Assembly: GCA_031278845.1 (NCBI GenBank)
Contig: JAITJQ010000007.1
Span: 1-41,995 of the forward strand
Origin: Puniceicoccales bacterium
Lineage (GTDB): Bacteria; Verrucomicrobiota; Verrucomicrobiia; Opitutales; LL51
Length of the DNA: 41,995 nucleotides
Direction: 5' to 3'
Position numbers and translations under genes: made by a program. Positions 15,397-20,958 of this stretch are shown here, one piece after another (positions within the stretch are counted from its first letter, which is position 1; every line of letters begins with the position of its first letter). A model generated the notes under the pieces. That model was not told the DNA's origin. It made no database searches and saw only the letters and a list, made by a program, of their open reading frames with translations.

Positions 15397-16203
15397 ATGA
15401 ATAAAAAACTAATAAAAAATAAGATGGCGGCTATCCTGATAGTCGGGAGTGTGTTTAATTGTAGTCATAGCTCTGACTCTGACTCTGGCTCTGGCTCTGG
15501 CTCTGGCGGTAAGGCGTCGGGGACTAGGGTTACAACTGAAATGGTGAATGAAGCATTGAGAAGGCAAAACTCTGCCCATAGGCGGCCAGACGGCGATTTG
15601 AGTCCGCTAGGCGACACTGTTGGTAGCCCTTCAAGATGGTGGAGTTGGAAATCAATATTGGGGATAGCGAGTGCGGTCGGTGTAGCAATAGTAGCTGGGG
15701 CAATCGCCGTGAATAGTTGGCATCCATCAGCGAGAGATGGGGTACAGTTTGTGCCACCGCCACCGCCACCGACGCCGTCACCGTCACCGACGCCGTCACG
15801 AGCATGGACGCCGACGCCGACACCGCCACCGACGCCGACGCCGTTACCGACGCCGTTACCGACGCCGACGCCGACGCCGCCACCGGCACGGGTGTCGAAA
15901 CTGATGTCGGAATTTGGACCGGGGCCGAAACAACCGCCAGTCGTGCGCTTTGGTGATGTAGCTAGAAGAATGAATGTTGAACCCGGGTATTACCCTTCAT
16001 GTAGGGATCCAGAAGTGCTCAAAGCAATGGGGGAGCTAGGTTATACTGTAGTACGGGACAAACTTAATCGTAATAGCGCGGCACGCTATGTGGATCCTCA
16101 AGGCAGAGCCTACTGTCTTCAAACATACGATGCGATAAGGAATGATTTGGCTGACCAGTTAACTCAGGTGAACTGGGGGCGTTGCCGAGGGGAGAGCGAA
16201 TAG
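15397..16203 (+). CDS. Putative lipoprotein/membrane protein with proline-threonine spacer
   Basis: A 268-residue protein with the leader KMAAILIVGSVFNC followed by a Ser-Asp and Ser-Gly run, which resembles a lipoprotein signal with Asn at -1. It then has a transmembrane stretch (ILGIASAVGVAIVAGAIAV, about 88-106), a spacer of Pro-Thr repeats (about 120-166) and a C-terminal region with two Cys (YYPSCRDPE and AYCLQTY). Membrane anchor plus Pro-rich arm plus terminal domain recalls TonB-like layout, but I see no TonB sequence marks. The ATG at 15397 has CAGAGG upstream; the frame is open from 15364 but that start overlaps the previous gene. Second gene of the operon. Unknown function. Confidence 0.65.
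   Translation: MNKKLIKNKMAAILIVGSVFNCSHSSDSDSGSGSGSGGKASGTRVTTEMVNEALRRQNSAHRRPDGDLSPLGDTVGSPSRWWSWKSILGIASAVGVAIVAGAIAVNSWHPSARDGVQFVPPPPPPTPSPSPTPSRAWTPTPTPPPTPTPLPTPLPTPTPTPPPARVSKLMSEFGPGPKQPPVVRFGDVARRMNVEPGYYPSCRDPEVLKAMGELGYTVVRDKLNRNSAARYVDPQGRAYCLQTYDAIRNDLADQLTQVNWGRCRGESE
15753..15890 (+). repeat. Six-base microsatellite coding for Pro-Thr repeats
   Basis: Imperfect CCGACG/CCGTCA/CCACCG units run for about 138 nt inside the 15397 gene and encode the PTPTP-type spacer. All three forward frames stay open across it, so slippage by non-multiples of three would not stop translation at once. Long Ala-Ser-rich or Ala-Asp-rich frames here are artefacts. Confidence 0.85.
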
Positions 16204-16231
16204 TAATTTAATTCAAAGGAAAGAAAAGATT

Positions 16232-18079
16232 ATGAACGTAAGAAGAATGATTTTGTTAGGGTTACTCGGTGTAACCGAAATAGTTGAGGTTCAGAATACT
16301 TATGTCATGGCATCGACACGTCGTGAGGAGCAGGCACAGCGTCGTGAGGAGCGGGCACAGCGGCGTGCGGAGCGGGTACAGCGGCGTGAGGCTGAGCGTC
16401 GGGAGGCTGAGCGTCAGGAAGCTGAACGTCGGGAGGCTGAGCGTCTGGAGGCTGTGCGTCTGGAGGCTGTGCGTCTGGGGGCTGCGCGTCCGGAGGCGAT
16501 TGAGGTACTAACACCTCTAGCATCTTCTGCGGCACCTCTTGTAGTTCCTGAGGCACCTCCTGCGACATTCCCTTTGAATGAGTATGTTCTTGGATTGGTA
16601 CAACAGGCACGCAGGTCTGCGCATTTAGCGTTGCAGGCGTGCACGGCAGGGGGGCTGGCAGTCCCCCCATCGATGGAGGGCATTCCGGAAGGGAGAGGGA
16701 CAGGGGCGGGCGGCCCCAGCCGAGCAGAACGAATGGAATTTTCGGAAAGCAATGTAGCAGACCGCATAAAAACAAGCATAAATAGTGATTTCGGCCAGCT
16801 AGAGGCAGAAATAGCGGGCATGGAAGCAGATGTGAATAGATCTTTGAGCATATTTCTAGAGATGTGTGAAGGCCGGCGCCTGGAACGGGATGCGGAAAAG
16901 GAGGCAGCGAGTTGTGTGTGGCAAGCACTGCTTATGGATATCGAGAGAAAGGAAGAAGAAATAAAAGCTGAACTAGAAAGATGGTCGGAAGCAGAGAGGG
17001 CGAGATTGGCTGAGGAACGAAATCGAATTGTTTTAGAATTCCAAAATTTACGTGCTAGTTTTGCGCTCGAAACAATGCAAGACTTCAGCGCCGCAGTAGG
17101 ATTGATTTCTGCTCAATATATGGAAGCTTTTAGGGAGTCTGTGGGAAACGGCAGAGATCCAAATGAAACAGAGAGGCTGTTGTCAATAGCACGTGAGATT
17201 GAAATCGACTGGTTGTCTGAAATATGTGCGGACGATATGCAGGCACACGATATATGGCTTGCGGATGCAATCGCTCAAATGGAAAGGGATATTGATGAAG
17301 ATTTGCGGGAAAGTATAGATCGAATGAATGCAGAGTATGCAGCTTTCTGTCGGGCTCAAAAAGCAATGGCCCAACAACGAGAAGTAGTGGTTCAATATGT
17401 GACAACAGTAGATCCATTGCAAGTATTTGAAACCAAAGATGAGGGCAGGCAACAAGTAGACACAGTGGTCCAACAAGTCGTGGCGAATTGCGAACGAATA
17501 GCAGCGGAAGTAGACCAACAATTGACTGCCGCAGCGAATGTCAGTCCAGAGATGGTTGGAACATTGAGCCAAGCAGTACATAGTGGAGTCCAAGCAGCAG
17601 CAAATGTAGCCGCCCAAGGAGCAGCGGTCGCGATTAATCGAGGAGTGGAAGTGATCCGGGATGGGGGAACTCCAGAGACTGCTCAACAAGAAATAGCGGC
17701 AGTAGGCGAAGAAGCAGACAGAAACATGCATTTGCAAGAATACGGTCTCATGGAAGGAAGTAGAGGGGGAGTACGGAACGCGATGGTAAATGCCCTACGC
17801 AGGGCTTGCGCTGCAGATGCTTTTAGGATTTTGGGCACCAGAGCGCTTTTCGCCCTGGCTGTCGGTGGGATAGTGGTCCCTGGAGTGGCCGCCGGGTGGG
17901 CTTGGTGGACCGGTGGAGTAACGGCAATAAGAGCCCTTCTCGCTGTGGCGCTTGCGGGGCACCCTGTGCTAGGGATAGGGGCAGCAGCAGTAGCATATGT
18001 AGGCATAACTTCAGGTGTTGCTTTATATGGAAGTGGGCAACCACATCACGATGAGCAACCACATCACGATGGTGAATAA
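16232..18079 (+). CDS. Coiled-coil protein with C-terminal hydrophobic hairpin
   Basis: A 615-residue protein. A short hydrophobic N-terminus (RRMILLGLLGV) is followed by Arg/Glu-rich tandem repeats (about 30-90; RREERAQ and EAERR units). A long acidic helical region with Glu-Arg-rich heptad-like stretches (about 165-450) comes next, then an Ala-rich helix, and finally two hydrophobic segments at about 545-567 and 572-600 separated by a short turn. The tail GQPHHDEQPHHDGE is itself a tandem duplication. A long soluble coiled coil plus a bilobed hydrophobic hairpin is reminiscent of proteins inserted into host vacuole membranes (chlamydial Inc type), although Inc hairpins are usually nearer the N-terminus. 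Third gene of the operon. No family recognised. Confidence 0.65.
   Translation: MNVRRMILLGLLGVTEIVEVQNTYVMASTRREEQAQRREERAQRRAERVQRREAERREAERQEAERREAERLEAVRLEAVRLGAARPEAIEVLTPLASSAAPLVVPEAPPATFPLNEYVLGLVQQARRSAHLALQACTAGGLAVPPSMEGIPEGRGTGAGGPSRAERMEFSESNVADRIKTSINSDFGQLEAEIAGMEADVNRSLSIFLEMCEGRRLERDAEKEAASCVWQALLMDIERKEEEIKAELERWSEAERARLAEERNRIVLEFQNLRASFALETMQDFSAAVGLISAQYMEAFRESVGNGRDPNETERLLSIAREIEIDWLSEICADDMQAHDIWLADAIAQMERDIDEDLRESIDRMNAEYAAFCRAQKAMAQQREVVVQYVTTVDPLQVFETKDEGRQQVDTVVQQVVANCERIAAEVDQQLTAAANVSPEMVGTLSQAVHSGVQAAANVAAQGAAVAINRGVEVIRDGGTPETAQQEIAAVGEEADRNMHLQEYGLMEGSRGGVRNAMVNALRRACAADAFRILGTRALFALAVGGIVVPGVAAGWAWWTGGVTAIRALLAVALAGHPVLGIGAAAVAYVGITSGVALYGSGQPHHDEQPHHDGE
16319..16497 (+). 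repeat. Nested 21-nt and 15-nt tandem repeats (Arg/Glu-rich)
   Basis: Three 21-nt units of the CGTCGTGAGGAGCGGGCACAG type (16319-16381) are followed, from 16388, by about seven 15-nt units of the GAGGCTGAGCGTCGG type. The later units drift to GTGCGT and CTGGGG. They encode an Arg/Glu alpha-helix and are likely to vary in copy number between strains. Confidence 0.85.
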
Positions 18080-18113
18080 GTATTTGGATTATAATAAACG
18101 AAAGAGAAAAAAT

Positions 18114-18581
18114 ATGGATATAAAAAAAATAATCGGTATGGGGGTATTATGTGGGTTATCGTTCGATGGATCGGCTACGGTTTGTTCGAGATTATCTACA
18201 CAATATCCGGTTAGGTATTCGACCGGAAGTTATCAAGGCTGTGGTTTGCCACTCCGTGATTGTTTTGGGGAGGGTGATTGCGCAGCTCTGGAAAACCAAG
18301 CTCGAATAATAATTGACGATGCGAAGAATCTCGCTGGTCCCAATGCGACGGATGGAGCCATATTGTGCTCAATTAGCTTGATCGGTGCTTGGCGGATTTA
18401 CAATTACATCAAAGCACATCCGGAAATAGCAGATACATTGAGAAGAGCGAACAATGGTGCGTTGTCACTAGCAGAAAAACGAGAATTCCAAAAATACTTG
18501 AAGCAATGTGGTGAGGGAATCGCAGGAATAATCAGCTGCCCCAATCCGGACAGTTATTTGCCTTACTGTTCCCGCCGATAA
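18114..18581 (+). CDS. Small secreted cysteine-rich protein
   Basis: A 155-residue protein with a clean Sec-type signal (MDIKKIIGMGVLCGLSFDG, then SA). The mature part has nine or so cysteines, including GCGLPLRDCFGEGDC, ILCSIS, KQCGEG, ISCPNPD and YCSRR, which suggests disulfide bonding outside the cytoplasm. The ATG at 18114 is chosen because the signal peptide starts there; the frame is open upstream into the previous gene. Last gene of the operon, followed by a strong terminator. Function unknown. Confidence 0.65.
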   Translation: MDIKKIIGMGVLCGLSFDGSATVCSRLSTQYPVRYSTGSYQGCGLPLRDCFGEGDCAALENQARIIIDDAKNLAGPNATDGAILCSISLIGAWRIYNYIKAHPEIADTLRRANNGALSLAEKREFQKYLKQCGEGIAGIISCPNPDSYLPYCSRR

Positions 18582-18694
18582 CTGTTAGATTAATATAAAA
18601 CGATTAGGGCAATCCGAAATGATCCATAAGCGTTTTTTAACTAAAAATATTCTAGTGAGGATAGCAGAAATTTATTGATTAATCCTTAAGTTGA

Positions 18695-18724
18695 ATCGGA
18701 GATTTTCAAGTCTCCGATTTTTTT
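18695..18724 (+). terminator. Rho-independent terminator T1
   Basis: Stem ATCGGAGA/TCTCCGAT with loop TTTTCAAG, followed by a run of T. It closes the operon that starts at 14573. Near-identical hairpins occur at 19872 and 20460. Confidence 0.85.
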
Positions 18725-18788
18725 ATGAACTTTTTTGGTGAATTTTTTATCCCCTCTTATTATTTTCGCGAAAACTATTAAAAATATG

Positions 18789-18814
18789 TTGACTATAATT
18801 GGAAAATGTATAAA
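18789..18814 (+). promoter_or_regulatory. Promoter-like element before the second secreted-protein gene
   Basis: TTGACT (18789-18794) and TATAAA (18809-18814), the same 14-nt spacing as at 14535. A perfect TATAAT overlaps at 18794-18799 and could be an alternative -10. The ATG at 18806 lies across the first -10. Confidence 0.4.
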
Positions 18815-18826
18815 TTGGTAAGCGCA

Positions 18827-19630
18827 ATGAATGTGAAAATCTTACAAATAAATATGATGGTTGCAATGATCATGGGGAATGTAATAACTAATGCAAGTGG
18901 TAGCTTGTACCGTTCTTTATTGAGTGAAAGAGGAGGCGGTGATGCTCTTCGTGCACAACAGGATGCGGGCCGTACCAAATACGACATGCTTTGCCGAAAA
19001 GAACTGGTTGCCGAATCTGAGCCTGAAGACGTTCGTAGTTGGATAAATAAGATATGTGGCGTCTTTGGTTGTTCTAGATCGGAAATTGTCGTTTATCATA
19101 TTTGGGCAGAGGGAGGTCTTTCTGGGAATGAATCGTTGTCGCTAAATCATACACTGTCAGTAATTGCTCAATTAGCCAAGTTAAAATGTGATGCCAATCG
19201 CCGTTTTTTAAGTACTGAAGCTTTTACGGAAAAAACCTCTTCAATGTCTGACCAACCGAATTGGCAGCGGAGTTTGTCACAAGGAAGCAACGTCCAGACA
19301 TGTTACATTAGGAAGGGTGAGACAACGCAAGCCGATGAACGTACTCTATTTAATCAAATTTCTCTGGCCGCTCGACTTCCCTTGGTTCTCATCCGTATCT
19401 ATGGGGGAAATTTCTTAGGTGAATGTCCTGGGGGATTTAAAGACTATTTCAATCTAATCGAGGTTTATAACGGCGAGAAATGCGTGCAATGTCCGGCGGG
19501 ACTTTTTTTCGATAAGAATGTTCAAGACAGTTTAGTATCATGGTTCCCTGACTGGCAAAAAGGATCTGCATTGTTTTTTGTGATATTCAAGGGGGAGATC
19601 TATGGGCTGTATATCAGAGGAATGGTGTAA
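18827..19630 (+). CDS. Unrecognised secreted-looking protein, family 1 (paralogue of 14573)
   Basis: A 267-residue protein with leader NMMVAMIMGNVITNASGS and a body homologous to the protein at 14573 over its full length. It ends ...IYGLYIRGMV at a TAA. The same frame then continues for 38 sense codons to another TAA at 19745-19747, and the paralogue also extends past this point, so the TAA at 19628-19630 may be a recent premature stop or a readthrough site. It forms its own transcription unit between T1 and T2. Function unknown; no catalytic motif seen. Confidence 0.65.
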   Translation: MNVKILQINMMVAMIMGNVITNASGSLYRSLLSERGGGDALRAQQDAGRTKYDMLCRKELVAESEPEDVRSWINKICGVFGCSRSEIVVYHIWAEGGLSGNESLSLNHTLSVIAQLAKLKCDANRRFLSTEAFTEKTSSMSDQPNWQRSLSQGSNVQTCYIRKGETTQADERTLFNQISLAARLPLVLIRIYGGNFLGECPGGFKDYFNLIEVYNGEKCVQCPAGLFFDKNVQDSLVSWFPDWQKGSALFFVIFKGEIYGLYIRGMV

Positions 19631-19747
19631 TCCCTTGGGGGAAACCCTGAGGAAGAGATCTGGGCCTTAGAAGACTTTGAGGAAGGCTTTAAGGAAAAGG
19701 CTTTTAGAGGAGTAGAGGGCATTGAAAGACGAAAAGCCAAAATGTAA
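19631..19747 (+). other. In-frame coding-like extension after the stop of the 18827 gene
   Basis: Immediately after TAA the same frame reads SLGGNPEEEIWALEDFEE and GFKEKAFRGVEGIERRKAKM before the next stop. It looks like a normal acidic-to-basic protein tail. It may be the lost original C-terminus. Confidence 0.4.
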
Positions 19748-19807
19748 AAATTATCAAAAAAAGCGATACTTTATTATCATATTCGCCACCATCTTGGCGG
19801 GGAGAGC

Positions 19808-19907
19808 ATGGAATGTGGCGCATTTTTGGCGAGAGTAATAAGAGACCTTTATTAATTGATTTTTAGAGCGAATTGGAGATTTTCGAATCTCCGATTTTTT
19901 ATGAGCT
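19808..19907 (+). repeat. Intergenic module, copy 1 (palindrome plus terminator)
   Basis: About 100 nt similar to 20396-20495: ATGGAATGyGrCGCATTT, TGGCGA, then CCTTTATTAATT and a terminator hairpin with T-run. The near-palindrome AATGTGGCGCATT (19812-19824) is perfect in copy 2. It lies in the 397-nt gap between the 18827 and 20028 genes, which holds no other gene apart from the possible leader ORF. Confidence 0.7.
19872..19900 (+). terminator. Rho-independent terminator T2
   Basis: Stem ATTGGAGATT/AATCTCCGAT with a TTCG tetraloop, then TTTTTT. It ends the 18827 transcription unit. Confidence 0.85.
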
Positions 19908-19956
19908 TTTGTCCAGCCTTTTCATAAAAAAGATTGCAAGAAGCTTAAGGAGGGTT

Positions 19957-19998
19957 ATGAGCAATTTCCGGATTTTTAATCTTGAGAGGAATAATTAG
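19957..19998 (+). other. Possible 13-residue leader ORF
   Basis: ATG at 19957 follows AAGGAGG, one of the best ribosome binding sites in the window, and reads MSNFRIFNLERNN then TAG, 29 nt before the 20028 gene. A TTGCAA box lies at 19934-19939, although the usual -10 position overlaps the Shine-Dalgarno region. It could be a translated leader or a relic of a duplicated gene start. Confidence 0.3.
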
Positions 19999-20027
19999 TC
20001 TGAAAATAATATCAAAAAGAAAGAGAT

Positions 20028-20363
20028 ATGAATATAAAAAGAAATATGATGGCTATGATTATAGCCGGAAATCTGTTAAACTGTACCAATGGGAGTGATT
20101 CGATGCCAACATCAGCATTGTCCGAAGAAGAGCTACAGTTAGCAATTTGTTTATTGGGCAAAATACAAGGCGCAAAAGATACTGGAAATCAGTTAGTCAA
20201 GAAATCAAGAAAAATGTCGATATATTTATGGAATAAAGTTCGAGACTTAGGGTGCGATATGAATAGCGCTAGGAGAAAATGGCAAAGGATATTGGCATAT
20301 GTGTGGAACCAACTTCCAGGCGAGAAATTTCCAAACGAGGAGAATATTGGACTTATACCCTAG
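20028..20363 (+). CDS. Small putative lipoprotein with the shared cluster leader
   Basis: A 111-residue protein with leader NMMAMIIAGNLLNC followed by TNGSDS, the same layout as the 15397 protein (FNC then SHSSDSDS). Asn at -1 is an unusual but tolerated lipobox residue in some bacteria. The mature part is a short, basic, helical domain with no recognised motif. It is followed by terminator T3. Function unknown. Confidence 0.55.
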   Translation: MNIKRNMMAMIIAGNLLNCTNGSDSMPTSALSEEELQLAICLLGKIQGAKDTGNQLVKKSRKMSIYLWNKVRDLGCDMNSARRKWQRILAYVWNQLPGEKFPNEENIGLIP

Positions 20364-20395
20364 GAGCCTCCCCCACTGGTTTTTTTAGAAAAAAA

Positions 20396-20495
20396 TATGG
20401 AATGCGACGCATTTCTGGCGAAGATGATAAAAACCTTTATTAATTAATTCTGAACGAATATCGGAGATTCTAGAATCTCCGATTTTTTAGTGAAC
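20396..20495 (+). repeat. Intergenic module, copy 2 (palindrome plus terminator)
   Basis: This matches 19808-19907. It contains the perfect 13-nt palindrome AATGCGACGCATT (20401-20413) and terminator T3. After each copy comes a similar AT-rich stretch ending ATAAAAAA and TTGCAA. Confidence 0.7.
20460..20488 (+). terminator. Rho-independent terminator T3
   Basis: Perfect stem ATCGGAGATTC/GAATCTCCGAT with a two-base apex and T-run. It separates the secreted-protein cluster from the T3SS operon. Confidence 0.88.
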
Positions 20496-20530
20496 TTTTC
20501 TGTCTTAATTTATTGTTTTAATAAAAAAAG

Positions 20531-20558
20531 TTGCAAAATTTTCATCCATTCGTATATT
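20531..20558 (+). promoter_or_regulatory. Putative promoter of the T3SS operon
   Basis: TTGCAA (20531-20536), a 16-nt spacer and TATATT (20553-20558), 10 nt before the ATG at 20569. The stretch ATAAAAAA-TTGCAA is shared with the region before the 20028 gene, following the same terminator module. Confidence 0.5.
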
Positions 20559-20568
20559 TGGTGTCTAG

Positions 20569-20958
20569 ATGGATGTTATGGATGATTCACAGAAAGAGTT
20601 TTTAGAAATTCTTGTTTACCTTTTTTTGCGCTATAATAAATTCGATGATGCGTTCGCTTTAGCGCTTATTCTCGCGGAATATTTCCCAGAGGATTCACTC
20701 ATCAATCTTTCACTCGCCTTTGCTGCATTGAAATCGAATACACCCGATGCGGCATTGCAGGCCCTTCAATCGGCGGAGTCGCTCCCCAAATCGAAAGAGT
20801 TGGATAAATTGTTTTTTGTCCTGAAAAGTAAAGTTTTATGGGCTATGGGACGGGATGTGGAAGCTCGTTCCGCCTATACCCATTTTCTCGGTATGCAAGA
20901 ACAGGATCTCCGTTTGGCTATCGCTTGTCCCAAATCTAAAACAAAGGTCAAATCATGA
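20569..20958 (+). CDS. TPR-like T3SS chaperone candidate (YscY/SctY type)
   Basis: A 129-residue helical protein with TPR-like alternation (FLRYNKFDDAFALALILAEY, then INLSLAFAALKSNTPDAALQ, then LWAMGRDVEARSAYTHFL). In Yersinia the small TPR-like YscY lies directly before yscV and, with YscX, docks on the gate protein. Here the gene overlaps sctV by ATGA, so the two are translationally coupled. The identification rests on size, fold type and position, not on clear sequence identity. No yscX partner is visible upstream. Confidence 0.5.
   Translation: MDVMDDSQKEFLEILVYLFLRYNKFDDAFALALILAEYFPEDSLINLSLAFAALKSNTPDAALQALQSAESLPKSKELDKLFFVLKSKVLWAMGRDVEARSAYTHFLGMQEQDLRLAIACPKSKTKVKS

Noticed and set aside
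15530..15956. Ala/Ser/Val-rich minus frame and Ala/Asp-rich forward frame
   Set aside because: Alternative readings of the Pro-Thr microsatellite with no start context.
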